Positions 1 through 10,271 of a stretch of DNA of 64,000 nucleotides are shown here, piece by piece; the stretch's first letter is position 1; the number at the start of each line of letters is the position of its first letter. The notes under the pieces were generated by a model, which did no database searches, was not told the DNA's origin, and saw nothing but the letters and a program-made list of their open reading frames with translations. The stretch comes from Roseomonas gilardii (lineage in GTDB: Bacteria > Pseudomonadota > Alphaproteobacteria > Acetobacterales > Acetobacteraceae): contig NZ_CP015583.1 of the NCBI RefSeq assembly GCF_001941945.1, forward strand, positions 3,614,001-3,678,000. Reading direction: 5' to 3'. The position numbers and the translations under genes are program-made.

Positions 1-590
1 TCCAGGTAGTAGATGTTGTTGAAGGCCTCCGCCGCCGTACGGCCCGTGACCAGCAGGCCATGGTTGCGCAGGATCATCGCCCGGTGCTGGCCAAGATCGG
101 CGACCAGCCGCTCGCGCTCGTCGAGATCCAGGGCGATGCCCTCATAGCCGTGATAGGCGAGGTGGCCGTAGAACTTCAGCGCGTGCTGGCTGATCGGCAG
201 CAGCCCCTCCTTCTGCGCCGAAACGGCGATGCCGGCGCTGGTATGGGTATGGACGACATAGGCCGCGTCCTCCCGCGTCATGTGGATCGCGGAGTGGATG
301 GTGAAGCCCGCGGCATTGACCGGCTTGGAGGAGGCGTCCTCCTCGATCACGTTGCCGTCCAGGTCGATCTTCACCAGGTCGCTGGCCCGCATCTCGTGGA
401 ACATCACGCCATAGCGGTTGATCAGGAAGTGGTGGTCGGGCCCCGGCAGGCGGGCGCTGATATGGGTGTAGATGAGGTCCGTCATCCGATGATAGGCGAC
501 GAGCCGGTAGAGCGCCGCGAGCTCGCAGCGGATCTTCCATTCCTCCTCGCTGATCCCCCGGAGGCTGGCGGGCGGCGTGGTCACGTTCAT
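1..590 (-). CDS. class II aldolase/adducin family protein (3' end cut by window edge)
   Basis: The gene reads leftwards from an ATG at 590 and runs off the window; 196 codons are visible and the C-terminus is missing. The product matches the class II aldolase/adducin fold, a zinc-dependent family of sugar-phosphate aldolases, epimerases and decarboxylases. The zinc motif HTHTSAG is visible at about residue 113, followed by an ALKFYGH-type helix. The N-terminus (MNVTTPPASLRGISEEEW) and the phrase LIYTHISARLPG are typical of the unassigned bacterial branch, so the substrate cannot be named. No cofactor partner is adjacent. The next gene diverges about 200 bp away, so this gene probably has its own promoter in that gap. 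Confidence 0.85.
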   Translation of the reverse strand, partial: MNVTTPPASLRGISEEEWKIRCELAALYRLVAYHRMTDLIYTHISARLPGPDHHFLINRYGVMFHEMRASDLVKIDLDGNVIEEDASSKPVNAAGFTIHSAIHMTREDAAYVVHTHTSAGIAVSAQKEGLLPISQHALKFYGHLAYHGYEGIALDLDERERLVADLGQHRAMILRNHGLLVTGRTAAEAFNNIYYL

Positions 591-600
591 CGGGCTTCTC

Positions 601-624
601 CCATGTGGGCGTCCATGTGGGCGT
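601..624. repeat. tandem 12-bp direct repeat upstream of the aldolase
   Basis: Two exact head-to-tail copies of CCATGTGGGCGT lie 11 bp upstream of the aldolase start codon, in the roughly 200-bp gap between two divergent genes. They could be a direct-repeat operator or a chance duplication. No further copies were seen. Confidence 0.5.
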
Positions 625-797
625 CTCTGGCGGAACGGGGATGATCGGCGAGCCGGGACTTTCCGCCCCTTGGCGGCGGGGCGTCAACCGCCGGTCATGC
701 CGCAACCCCTTGCCCCGGCCGGCACGCGGGTGTCTTTCGGCCCGTATCGCGGGCACGCGTGCCCCGCGCATGGGCAGAGGCGGAGAGGGACGCGGAG

Positions 798-2138
798 ATG
801 GGAACGGATCTGGATTTCGCGGCGGCGACTGGTGCCAACGATGGCGGGGTGGTGCGGATCCGGCGCGACCTGCACCGCTTCCCGGAGATGGGCTTCCTCG
901 AATACCGCACCGCCGCGAAGACGGCCGCCACGCTGGAACGGCTCGGCTGGGCGGTGAAGGCGGGGCCGGAGGTCATGGTGGAAAGCGAGATGCCCGGCCG
1001 CCCCTCCCCGGCCGAGACGGCGGCGGCGCGCGAGGCGGCGCTGGCGGCCGGGGCGCCGCCGGACTGGGTGGCGCGCATGCCCGGAGGCCAGACCGGAGTG
1101 GTCGCGGAAATGCGGCGCGGCGAGGGGCCGGTGCTTGCCTTCCGCTTCGACATGGATGCGCTGCCGGTGCGGGAAACCGAGGCGCCGGAGCACGCCCCGA
1201 ACCGCGAGGGCTTCCGCTCCACGCGCCCCGGCGTGATGCATGCCTGCGGCCATGACGGACACACCGCCATCGGCCTCGCCCTGGCCGCCCGCCTCGCGGC
1301 GCCGACCGCGCGCTGGCGGGGCACGATCCGCCTGATCTTCCAGCCCGCCGAGGAAGGCGGGCGCGGCGCCCGGCCCATAGTGGCGGCCGGCGTCGTGGAC
1401 GGGGTGGACCATTTCTTCGCCGGGCATCTTGGCTGCCTGCTGCCCTCCGGCTCGGTGGCGCCGATGGCCACGGGCTTCCTCTATTCCAACAAGCTGGATG
1501 CCTTCCTGGAGGGCCGCGCGGCGCATGCGGCGATGGGGCCGCAGGAGGGGCGCAACGCCCTGCTGGCCGGAGCCACGGCGGCGCTGAACCTGCACGCCAT
1601 CAGCCGCCACGCGGACTCGCCGACGCTGGTGAATGTCGGGCGGATGGTGGCGGGCAGCGGGCGCAACGTGATCGCCGATTCCTGCCATTTGGTACTGGAG
1701 GTGCGCGGCGGCTCGCAGGAGGCGCTGGACTACATGGACCGGCGGGCGCGGGAGGTGCTGGCCGGGGCAGCGGCGATGCAGGATGTCGCCCTGCGCATCG
1801 AGGAGATGGGCGGCAGCATCGGCGCCACGCCGAGCCCGGAGGCCGCCGCCATCGTGGCGGAGGTGGCGCGCACCGTGCCGGGGATCACGCGGATCGAGCC
1901 GGAATGGCCGATCGGCGGCGGCGACGATGCCACGCTGATGCTGCGGCGGGTGCAGGAACAGGGCGGCAGCGCGACCTATTTCCTGCTGGGGGCCGATCTC
2001 AAGGGCATCCACCACGCGGTGGATTTCGACTTCGACGAGGCGGCACTGCCGCAGGGCGTGGATCTCTTCGCCGGGATCGCGGAACGCGTGCTGGGCTCGG
2101 ACTGGCCGTGCCACCGGGAAGGCAGCACAGCCCCGTGA
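798..2138 (+). CDS. M20D amidohydrolase, AbgA-like (p-aminobenzoyl-glutamate hydrolase subunit A family)
   Basis: This is a cytoplasmic di-metal peptidase/amidohydrolase of 446 residues. Family marks are IRRDLHRFPE near the N-terminus, the metal-binding MHACGHDGHT at about residue 150, FQPAEEGGRGARP with its ligand glutamates, and GHLG further on. An insertion of about 45 residues after the first helix (ending in a GGQTGVVAE stretch) and the DGFRS-like REGFRS segment match AbgA rather than hippurate hydrolases, so N-acyl-glutamate or folate-breakdown products are the likely substrates. The AbgB partner and AbgT transporter are not in the window. I chose the ATG at 798 because GGAGAGGG lies 8 bp upstream; an in-frame GTG at 759 is the alternative. 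Confidence 0.85.
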   Translation: MGTDLDFAAATGANDGGVVRIRRDLHRFPEMGFLEYRTAAKTAATLERLGWAVKAGPEVMVESEMPGRPSPAETAAAREAALAAGAPPDWVARMPGGQTGVVAEMRRGEGPVLAFRFDMDALPVRETEAPEHAPNREGFRSTRPGVMHACGHDGHTAIGLALAARLAAPTARWRGTIRLIFQPAEEGGRGARPIVAAGVVDGVDHFFAGHLGCLLPSGSVAPMATGFLYSNKLDAFLEGRAAHAAMGPQEGRNALLAGATAALNLHAISRHADSPTLVNVGRMVAGSGRNVIADSCHLVLEVRGGSQEALDYMDRRAREVLAGAAAMQDVALRIEEMGGSIGATPSPEAAAIVAEVARTVPGITRIEPEWPIGGGDDATLMLRRVQEQGGSATYFLLGADLKGIHHAVDFDFDEAALPQGVDLFAGIAERVLGSDWPCHREGSTAP

Positions 2139-2159
2139 CCCTCCGTGATCCGGCCGGCA

Positions 2160-2690
2160 TCACGGATGGATGTAGACGTAGCCCACCTGCTCCAGCTTCG
2201 CGATCTCGGCGACGCCGCTCGGCACGACATCCTCGGGCTTCGCGCCATAGAGCTGGCCGAGGGAGATGTGCCGCCCCCTGAGCGTGTTCTCGCAGATGAG
2301 GAACCGTACGCCATCCCCGCGTAGCGCATCGAGCTTACCCGCGATCGCCTTGTCGTTGTTCGCGAGTTCGAGCAGATCGACACCGGCGGAATGGTCCACC
2401 ACGGCGATGCGCACGTGGTCCTTGCCCATCGCGTTGATGTGGTTGCGGATATTGTCCAACAGCCCGTTGAAGTAGGGCGCGTTCGCCAGCCCCGTCACAT
2501 CCTCGCCCAGCACGAGGCGGCGGAAGAAGATCTCCGCCTTGATGAAGATCGAGATGTCAGCGCTGCCGCCATTGTTGTGATAGACGACCTTCTGACTTAC
2601 TTCGGGCTCCGCCGTCGCGGAGGCGGCCCCCGCCGGACCGGCCCATGCCGCCAGCACCATGGCCGAAACAAGTGTCGCGACGGTTCTCAT
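2160..2690 (-). CDS. secreted DsrE/DsrF-like protein
   Basis: The protein has 176 residues and a Sec signal peptide ending in a GPAGA-type cleavage site at about residue 22. The mature part has the DsrE/F-like alpha/beta layout seen in sulfur-relay proteins: a QKVVYHNN strand, an HVRIAVVDHSAG segment and RFLICENTLRG, where the cysteine sits at the usual DsrE position. DsrE-like exported proteins are common but mostly uncharacterised. The ATG at 2690 has AGGA about 6 bp upstream; an upstream GTG exists but would bury the signal peptide. The gene is monocistronic and preceded by an unusually AT-rich region with nested palindromes. Function is unknown beyond the fold. Confidence 0.75.
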   Translation of the reverse strand: MRTVATLVSAMVLAAWAGPAGAASATAEPEVSQKVVYHNNGGSADISIFIKAEIFFRRLVLGEDVTGLANAPYFNGLLDNIRNHINAMGKDHVRIAVVDHSAGVDLLELANNDKAIAGKLDALRGDGVRFLICENTLRGRHISLGQLYGAKPEDVVPSGVAEIAKLEQVGYVYIHP

Positions 2691-2801
2691 CCCAGTTCCT
2701 GATCCGGTAACCACTTCGGCCTGCGTAGTATGCTGCGACGCACCAGGAAATAGAAATCATCGCTGCTTCACGGCCTCTCAGTCTGTTTTCTGAATTTTTG
2801 C

Positions 2802-2830
2802 AATCATGCTTATGATTACTTAAAAGTAAT
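2802..2830. promoter_or_regulatory. AT-rich nested palindromes upstream of the DsrE-like gene
   Basis: Two perfect inverted repeats share sequence: AATCAT/ATGATT around GCTT (2802-2817) and ATTACTT/AAGTAAT around AA (2815-2830). They sit in a stretch far more AT-rich than the surroundings, between the DsrE-like gene and the tetR gene that points towards it. They are probably the operator and promoter of the leftward DsrE-like gene, or its remnant acquired flank. Confidence 0.45.
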
Positions 2831-2922
2831 ATAACTTCTGCGTGCAACGATTGCGTTTTTCTCTCGCCAAGGGAGCATCCTGCCCTCGCCTTCCTCCCCG
2901 GCATCAAGGCCGGGCCCGGGCA

Positions 2923-3537
2923 TCAGGCCGGCAGAGCCATCTCCCGACCGCGGCAGCCGGCCAGGACAAGTTCGGTGTGCAGCCGCACCATCTCCTCCGG
3001 TGCCAGGCGCCCATCCGGGCGATACCAGGTGCAGACGCCGGTCAGCATGGCCAGCATGGCATAGGCGGCCACCCGCGTATCGGCCAGCGCGAATTCCCCT
3101 GCGGTGACACCCTCGTCCAGCAACGCGATCAGCCGCCCCTCGTAAAGCCGGCGCAGGGCGAGGATGGCCTCGCGGTTCCGTGGCTCCAGCGCACGCAGCT
3201 CGAAATTCGCCACATAGACCTCCCGCTTCTTGTCCATGTGGTAGAGCAGGTGATGCGCCACGAAGGCGCGAAGCTGGCGCAGGGGGTCGGGCGACGCATC
3301 GTCCAGCGCGGCCGCGGTACTGGCGAGCAGCGCCTCCATATGCTCCCGCACCAGATCGAAGAGCAGTTCCTGCTTCGAAGCGATGTGGTTGTAGAGCGAG
3401 GCCGGCTGGATGCCGACCTCGGCGGCCAGGTCGCGCAGGCTCATCGCCTCGAACCCGTGCTCGTGGATCAGGGTCAGCCCCACCTCGCGGATCAGTGCCG
3501 CCGTGCGGGGGCCGTTCGAGCCTGCGATGCGCGCCAT
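2923..3537 (-). CDS. TetR-family regulator, likely repressor of the liu (leucine catabolism) operon
   Basis: The protein has 204 residues. The N-terminal TetR helix-turn-helix is clear (residues about 10-60: [16 protein letters not shown], then [21 protein letters not shown] and the usual YxHxxSKxxL-like [11 protein letters not shown]). The C-terminal ligand domain ends in a segment resembling TetR_C regulators of acyl-CoA genes. The ATG at 3537 was chosen because the upstream frame is low-complexity read-through. It diverges from liuA, with a palindrome in the 106-bp gap, so it most likely binds there and senses an acyl-CoA of the leucine pathway. TetR-type liu regulators (LiuQ) are known mainly from betaproteobacteria; the equivalence here is inference. 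Confidence 0.85.
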   Translation of the reverse strand: MARIAGSNGPRTAALIREVGLTLIHEHGFEAMSLRDLAAEVGIQPASLYNHIASKQELLFDLVREHMEALLASTAAALDDASPDPLRQLRAFVAHHLLYHMDKKREVYVANFELRALEPRNREAILALRRLYEGRLIALLDEGVTAGEFALADTRVAAYAMLAMLTGVCTWYRPDGRLAPEEMVRLHTELVLAGCRGREMALPA

Positions 3538-3567
3538 GACCTCTCTCAGCCTCTTCCCAGCCAGGAT

Positions 3568-3587
3568 AAACTTACGTATGTTCGTTT
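3568..3587. promoter_or_regulatory. candidate TetR operator of the liu operon
   Basis: This imperfect 20-bp palindrome lies between the divergent tetR and liuA starts. The outer arms AAAC/GTTT and inner pairs are conserved (14 of 20 positions symmetrical). It is AT-rich against GC-rich flanks and about 56 bp upstream of the liuA ATG, a common position for a TetR repressor site controlling both genes. Binding is inferred. Confidence 0.55.
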
Positions 3588-3643
3588 GCAACGAGGCCCG
3601 GGAGCGGCCCGCTTGTCCAAGTAAGCGTTCAGGGAGGATTGCC

Positions 3644-4813
3644 ATGTCCAATAGCTTCCGGGGGCTGGATTTCGGCCTGGGCGAGACCACCGAGGCGCTG
3701 CGCGAGCAGGTCTCATCCTTCGCGCGGCGCGAGATCGCCCCGCGCGCCGCGGAGATCGACCGCGAGAACGCCTTCCCCAACGATCTCTGGCGCAAGTTCG
3801 GCGATCTCGGCCTGCTCGGCATCACCGTGCCGGAGGAGCTGGGCGGCGCCGGCATGGGCTATCTCGACCATGTCGTGGCGCTGGAGGAGATCAGCCGCGC
3901 CTCCGCCTCGGTCGGGCTCAGCTACGGCGCGCATTCCAACCTCTGCGTCAACCAGATCCGGCGCAACGGCAGCGAGGCGCAGAAACAGCGCTACCTGCCG
4001 AAGCTGATCTCGGGCGAGCATATCGGCGCGCTGGCGATGAGCGAGCCGGGCGCGGGCTCCGACGTGGTCTCGATGAAGTTGCGGGCCGAGAAGCGCGGCG
4101 ACCGCTACGTGCTCAACGGCAACAAGATGTGGATCACCAACGGCCCGGATGCCGACGTGCTGGTGGTCTATGCCAAGACCGACCCGGAGGCCGGGCCGCG
4201 CGGCATCACCACCTTCGTGATCGAGAAGGGCTTCCGGGGCTTCTCCACGGCGCAGAAGCTGGACAAGCTCGGCATGCGCGGCTCCAACACCTGCGAGCTG
4301 GTCTTCCAGGATTGCGAGGTGCCGGAGGAGAACATCCTGGGCGGCCTCGGCCGGGGCGTGAACGTGCTGATGAGCGGCCTGGACTACGAGCGCGCCGTGC
4401 TCGCCGCCGGGCCGCTGGGCATCATGCAGGCCTGCATGGATGTCGTGGTCCCCTATGTGCACGAGCGGAAGCAGTTCGGCCAGGCGATCGGCGAGTTCCA
4501 GCTCATGCAGGGCAAGCTGGCCGACATGTACAGCACGCTCAGCGCCTGCCGCGCCTATGTCTATGCCGTGGCGCAGGCCTGCGACCGGGGGCAGACGACA
4601 CGCAAGGATGCCGCCGGCGCCATCCTCTACGCCGCCGAGAAGGCGACCTGGATGGCGCTGGAGGCGATCCAGTGCCTGGGCGGCAACGGCTACATCAACG
4701 AGTACCCGACCGGGCGCCTGCTGCGCGATGCCAAGCTCTACGAGATCGGCGCCGGGACCAGCGAGATCCGCCGGATGCTGATCGGGCGGGAACTCTTCCG
4801 GGAAACGGAGTGA
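3644..4813 (+). CDS. liuA: isovaleryl-CoA dehydrogenase
   Basis: This FAD-dependent acyl-CoA dehydrogenase of 389 residues oxidises isovaleryl-CoA to 3-methylcrotonyl-CoA, the first committed step of leucine breakdown after the branched-chain ketoacid dehydrogenase. Both family signatures are present: [10 protein letters not shown] (about 131-140) and the C-terminal QCLGGNGY segment. The catalytic base typical of isovaleryl-CoA dehydrogenases is the glutamate at about 249 in [14 protein letters not shown], placed in the helix used by this subfamily rather than the C-terminal position of short- and medium-chain enzymes. The start ATG follows AGGGAGGA at 3631-3638. It opens a same-strand operon with the other liu genes 9 bp downstream. 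Confidence 0.95.
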   Translation: MSNSFRGLDFGLGETTEALREQVSSFARREIAPRAAEIDRENAFPNDLWRKFGDLGLLGITVPEELGGAGMGYLDHVVALEEISRASASVGLSYGAHSNLCVNQIRRNGSEAQKQRYLPKLISGEHIGALAMSEPGAGSDVVSMKLRAEKRGDRYVLNGNKMWITNGPDADVLVVYAKTDPEAGPRGITTFVIEKGFRGFSTAQKLDKLGMRGSNTCELVFQDCEVPEENILGGLGRGVNVLMSGLDYERAVLAAGPLGIMQACMDVVVPYVHERKQFGQAIGEFQLMQGKLADMYSTLSACRAYVYAVAQACDRGQTTRKDAAGAILYAAEKATWMALEAIQCLGGNGYINEYPTGRLLRDAKLYEIGAGTSEIRRMLIGRELFRETE

Positions 4814-4822
4814 CGCCGCGCC

Positions 4823-6430
<1,608 letters not shown>

Positions 6431-6438
6431 GGACCGCC

Positions 6439-7242
6439 ATGAACGACACCATCCTGCTGGACATCGACCCGCGCGGCGTGGCGCGCCTCACCCTGAACCG
6501 GCCGGAGCGGCACAACGCCTTCGACGACGCGCTGATCGCCGGGCTGTCCGCGGCGCTGGAGGAGCTGGGCGAGGACCCGCGTGTGCGCGCCGTGGTGCTG
6601 ACCGGCGCCGGGCGCTCCTTCTCCGCCGGGGCGGACCTCGACTGGATGCGGCGCATGGCGGAACATTCGCAGGAGGACAACCTCGCCGACGCGGCGAAGC
6701 TCGCGCGGCTGATGCACCTCCTCGCGCGGCTGCCGAAGCCGACCCTGGCGCTGGTGCAGGGGGCGGCCTATGGCGGTGGCGTCGGGCTCGCCTGCTGCTG
6801 CGACGTGGTGCTGGCCGCCGACACGGCGCGCTTCTGCCTGAGCGAGGTGCGGCTGGGCCTGACGCCGGCGACGATCAGCCCCTATGTCGTCGCCGCCATC
6901 GGAGCGCGTCAGGCGCGCCGCTACTTCACCACCGCCGAGGTGATCCCGCCCCACCGGGCGCTGGAGATCGGGCTGGTGCACGAGGTCGTGCCCGCCGAGC
7001 GGCTGGACGAGGAAGCGGAGAAGGTGCTGGAGGCACTGCTGCAGGGCGCGCCGGGAGCGCAGGCGGCGGCCAAGGACCTGGTCTTCCTGTGCGAGGGGCG
7101 TGTGGTGGACGAGGCCCTGTCCGCCGAGACCGGGCGGCGCATCGCCGAGCGCCGCGCCTCGGAGGAAGGGCGGGAGGGACTTGGCGCCTTCCTCGGCAAG
7201 CGCCCGCCCGCCTGGCGCATCCCGCCAGGCCGTGTGAACTGA
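6439..7242 (+). CDS. liuC: methylglutaconyl-CoA hydratase (enoyl-CoA hydratase family)
   Basis: This 267-residue crotonase-fold enzyme hydrates 3-methylglutaconyl-CoA to HMG-CoA. The AUH/LiuC-type phrase SFSAGADLDWMRRM (about 57-70) and GAAYGGGVGLACCCD (about 105-119) form the CoA oxyanion hole. The following SEVRLGLTPATISPYV carries the expected active-site glutamate region. The ATG lies 8 bp after the liuB stop, in an operon that supplies substrate (liuBD) and uses product (liuE), which supports this role over a general fatty-acid hydratase. Confidence 0.93.
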   Translation: MNDTILLDIDPRGVARLTLNRPERHNAFDDALIAGLSAALEELGEDPRVRAVVLTGAGRSFSAGADLDWMRRMAEHSQEDNLADAAKLARLMHLLARLPKPTLALVQGAAYGGGVGLACCCDVVLAADTARFCLSEVRLGLTPATISPYVVAAIGARQARRYFTTAEVIPPHRALEIGLVHEVVPAERLDEEAEKVLEALLQGAPGAQAAAKDLVFLCEGRVVDEALSAETGRRIAERRASEEGREGLGAFLGKRPPAWRIPPGRVN

Positions 7243-7254
7243 GGGGGCCGCGTG

Positions 7255-9261
7255 ATGTTCCGCAAGCTCCTCATCGCCAACCGTGGCGAGATCGCCTGCC
7301 GGGTGATCCGCACGGCGCGTCGTCTCGGCATCGCCAGCGTCGCCGTCTATTCCGAAGCCGACCGCGCGGCACGCCACGTCCATCTCGCCGACGAGGCCTG
7401 GCCCATCGGCCCCGCCCCGGCGCGGGAAAGCTACCTCTCCATCCCGCGCATCCTCGACGCCGCGCGGCGCTCGGGGGCGGAGGCGATCCATCCCGGCTAC
7501 GGCTTCCTGTCCGAGAACGCGGAATTCGCCGAGGCCTGCGCGGAGGCCGGGATCGTCTTCATCGGCCCGCCGGTCGCGGCGATCCGCGCCATGGGCTCCA
7601 AATCCGCCGCCAAGGCGATCATGGAGCGTTCCGGCGTGCCGCTGGTGCCGGGCTATCACGGAGAGCGCCAGGAGATGGCGCTGCTGGCCGAGGAAGCCGC
7701 GCGGATCGGCTATCCCGTGCTGATCAAGGCCTCGGCGGGCGGCGGCGGCAAGGGCATGCGCGTGGTCGAGGCGGCAGGCGAGCTGGAGGCCGCCATCGAG
7801 GGCGCCAAGCGCGAGGCGAAGGCCTCCTTCGGTGACGACCATGTGCTGATCGAGAAGTACCTGACCCGGCCCCGCCATATCGAGATCCAGGTCTTCGCCG
7901 ACACGCAGGGCAACGCGGTCTCGCTTTTCGAGCGCGACTGTTCCATCCAGCGGCGGCACCAGAAGGTGATCGAGGAAGCCCCCGCCCCGGGGCTGGACGA
8001 GGCGCAGCGGCGCGCGATGGGCGAGGCCGCGATCGCCGCCGCCCGGGCCGTGGGCTATGTCGGCGCCGGCACGGTGGAGTTCATCGCGGAAGACGGGCGC
8101 TTCTTCTTCATGGAGATGAACACCCGTCTCCAGGTGGAGCATCCCGTCACCGAGGCGATCACCGGCCAGGACCTCGTCGAGTGGCAGTTCCGCGTCGCGG
8201 CCGGCGAACCCCTGCCCCTGCGGCAGGAGGACCTCCGCATCCAGGGCCATGCGATCGAGGCGCGGATCTATGCCGAGGACCCGTCGCGCGACTTCCTGCC
8301 CTCCACCGGCACGCTGGCGCATCTGCGCCAGCCGCGCGAGGGCGATGGCGTGCGCGTTGATACCGGCGTGCGCCAGGGCGACGCGATCACGCCGAACTAC
8401 GACCCGATGATCGCCAAGCTGATCGTGCATGGCGAGGACCGCGACGCGGCAGCACGGCGCCTCGCCGCGGCGCTGGCGGAATACGAGGTGGTGGGGGTGC
8501 GCACCAACCTCGCTCTGCTGCGCGCCCTGGCCACGCATCCCGCCTTCCTGGCGGCGGATCTCGACACCGGCTTCATCGCCCGGCACCCGGAGGTGCTGGA
8601 AGGTTCCGCCGAGCCCGTGCCGGACAGGCTGGCCTGGGCGGCGGCGGCCTGGACGGTGCTGCGGGAGGAAGCGCGGGCCGCCGAGGCGGCGGCGCGGGGG
8701 TCGGGCGATCCCTTCTCGCCCTGGGCCTGTGCCGATGCCTGGCGGATGAACGGGGCGGGCTACCAGGACCTGCTCTTCGAGGCCGGGGGCGAGCGTGTGG
8801 CGCTGCGCGCGGCGCTGCGACGGGACGGATCGCTGGACCTCGCCCTGCCCGGCGGCGACAGCGCGCATGTGGCGGCGGCGGAGACGGAGGACGGGCTGCG
8901 CCTGCGCCTCGACGGCGTGCAGCACCGGATGGCCGTGGCGCGGCAGGGTGACACGCTGACCGTATTGCGCGACGGGCGCGGCGTGCGGCTGCGCGTGCTC
9001 GACCCGCTGGCGCCGCCCGAGAGCCAGGCCGCCGGCGGTGACCGCGTGATCGCCCCGATCCCCGCCCGGGTGACGCGCGTGCTGGTCTCCCCTGGCGACA
9101 AGGTGGCCAAGGGCACGCCGCTGCTGGTACTGGAGGCGATGAAGATGGAGCTTACCCTCTCCGCCCCCGCCGAGGGCGTGGTGGAAAGCATCCGCCATGG
9201 CGTGGACGAGATGGTGGAGGAAGGCACGCAACTCGTGACCTTCGCAACGGAGACGGCGTGA
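7255..9261 (+). CDS. liuD: methylcrotonoyl-CoA carboxylase, biotin carboxylase/biotin carrier (alpha) subunit
   Basis: The 668-residue alpha subunit carboxylates its own biotin using ATP and bicarbonate. Domain order is biotin carboxylase N-domain ([21 protein letters not shown] at the start), ATP-grasp with GGGGKGM at about 163-169, a C-domain ending near 445, the MCC BT linker domain, and a C-terminal biotinyl domain with the EAMKMEL attachment lysine at about 630. Tandem GTG (7252) and ATG (7255) codons both fit; I use the ATG. The stop codon overlaps the liuE start (TGATG), which indicates translational coupling. Confidence 0.95.
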   Translation: MFRKLLIANRGEIACRVIRTARRLGIASVAVYSEADRAARHVHLADEAWPIGPAPARESYLSIPRILDAARRSGAEAIHPGYGFLSENAEFAEACAEAGIVFIGPPVAAIRAMGSKSAAKAIMERSGVPLVPGYHGERQEMALLAEEAARIGYPVLIKASAGGGGKGMRVVEAAGELEAAIEGAKREAKASFGDDHVLIEKYLTRPRHIEIQVFADTQGNAVSLFERDCSIQRRHQKVIEEAPAPGLDEAQRRAMGEAAIAAARAVGYVGAGTVEFIAEDGRFFFMEMNTRLQVEHPVTEAITGQDLVEWQFRVAAGEPLPLRQEDLRIQGHAIEARIYAEDPSRDFLPSTGTLAHLRQPREGDGVRVDTGVRQGDAITPNYDPMIAKLIVHGEDRDAAARRLAAALAEYEVVGVRTNLALLRALATHPAFLAADLDTGFIARHPEVLEGSAEPVPDRLAWAAAAWTVLREEARAAEAAARGSGDPFSPWACADAWRMNGAGYQDLLFEAGGERVALRAALRRDGSLDLALPGGDSAHVAAAETEDGLRLRLDGVQHRMAVARQGDTLTVLRDGRGVRLRVLDPLAPPESQAAGGDRVIAPIPARVTRVLVSPGDKVAKGTPLLVLEAMKMELTLSAPAEGVVESIRHGVDEMVEEGTQLVTFATETA

Positions 9262-10199
9262 TGTTCCCCGACCATGTCCGCATCGTGGAGATGGGTCCGC
9301 GCGACGGGCTGCAGAACGAGGCACGGCCCGTTTCCGTCGCCACGAAGATCGCGCTGATCGAGGCCCTGGCCGATGCCGGCCTCCGCAGCATCGAGGCGGG
9401 CAGCTTCGTCTCTCCGAAATGGGTGCCGCAGATGGCGGGCACGGCGGAGGTGCTGGCCGGGCTCACGCCGCGCCCCGGCGTGGACTACCCCGTGCTGGTG
9501 CCGAACCTGAAGGGGCTGGAGGCGGCGCTGGCCGCCGGGGCGCGCGAGATCGCGGTCTTCGGCGCAGCCTCGGAAAGCTTCTCGCGCGCCAACATCAACT
9601 GCTCCATCGCCGAAAGCCTGGAGCGCTTCGCCCCCGTGGCGCAACAGGCGCTCGCCGCCGGGCTGCGAGTGCGCGGCTATGTCTCCTGCGTGCTCGGCTG
9701 CCCCTATGAGGGCGCCGTGTCGCCGGAGGCCGTGGCGCGCGTCGCCGCCGCGCTGGCCGGCATGGGCTGCTACGAGGTCTCGCTCGGCGACACGATCGGC
9801 ACGGGCACGCCGCTCGCCGCGCGGCGGATGGTCGAGGTGGTGGCGGAGCGGGTGCCGCTGGAACGGCTGGCGCTGCATTTCCACGACACCTATGGCCAGG
9901 CGCTGGCGAATATCCTGGCCTGCCTGGAACTCGGCGTCTCGGTGGTGGACAGCGCCGTGGCCGGGCTGGGCGGCTGCCCCTACGCCAAGGGGGCCTCGGG
10001 CAATGTCGCGACCGAGGACGTGATCTACATGCTCGATGGCATGGGCATCGGGACCGGCGTGGACCTTGCCCGCCTCGCCGCAGCAGGACGCATGATCTGC
10101 GCGGCGCTGGAACGTGAGCCGGCTTCCAGGGTGGCACGGGCGCTCGCCACCAGAACCAATGAATGGGAGGTCCAGGAACCTCAGGTTCCTGGCGGATAG
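9261..10199 (+). CDS. liuE: hydroxymethylglutaryl-CoA lyase
   Basis: The 312-residue TIM-barrel lyase cleaves HMG-CoA to acetyl-CoA and acetoacetate, the last step of leucine degradation. Clear marks are [11 protein letters not shown] at the N-terminus (catalytic Arg/Asp and metal ligand), [12 protein letters not shown] (metal-binding histidines) and the signature [14 protein letters not shown] with its active-site cysteine. The start overlaps the liuD stop by one base. The reading frame continues a few residues past the usual end, into the start of a GC hairpin region. No acetoacetate-activating gene (atoDA or aacS) is obvious next to it, but an acyl-CoA synthetase follows. Confidence 0.95.
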   Translation: MFPDHVRIVEMGPRDGLQNEARPVSVATKIALIEALADAGLRSIEAGSFVSPKWVPQMAGTAEVLAGLTPRPGVDYPVLVPNLKGLEAALAAGAREIAVFGAASESFSRANINCSIAESLERFAPVAQQALAAGLRVRGYVSCVLGCPYEGAVSPEAVARVAAALAGMGCYEVSLGDTIGTGTPLAARRMVEVVAERVPLERLALHFHDTYGQALANILACLELGVSVVDSAVAGLGGCPYAKGASGNVATEDVIYMLDGMGIGTGVDLARLAAAGRMICAALEREPASRVARALATRTNEWEVQEPQVPGG

Positions 10200-10204
10200 G
10201 GGGT

Positions 10205-10234
10205 CCGGGGGAAAGGCGGCGCCTTTCCTCCCGG
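10205..10234. repeat. GC hairpin after liuE (member of a dispersed family)
   Basis: This inverted repeat has arms built on CCGGG-GGAAAGGC and GCCTTTCC-CCCGG around a GGC loop, in the 72-bp gap between liuE and the acyl-CoA synthetase. There is no T tract, so it may attenuate transcription or stabilise the upstream mRNA rather than stop transcription fully. It resembles hairpins at 17297, 29733, 37305 and 52674. Confidence 0.55.
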
Positions 10235-10271
10235 GAGGCCCTCCGGAAGAAGCCAAGAGAGGACAAACAGG

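Noticed and set aside
601-624. Tandem 12-mers as a possible CRISPR array
   Set aside because: Only two copies, no spacers and no cas genes.
142-771. Minus-strand frame across the aldolase start and the gap
   Set aside because: It lies in a different register from the aldolase and shows no homology; the class II aldolase reading is clear.
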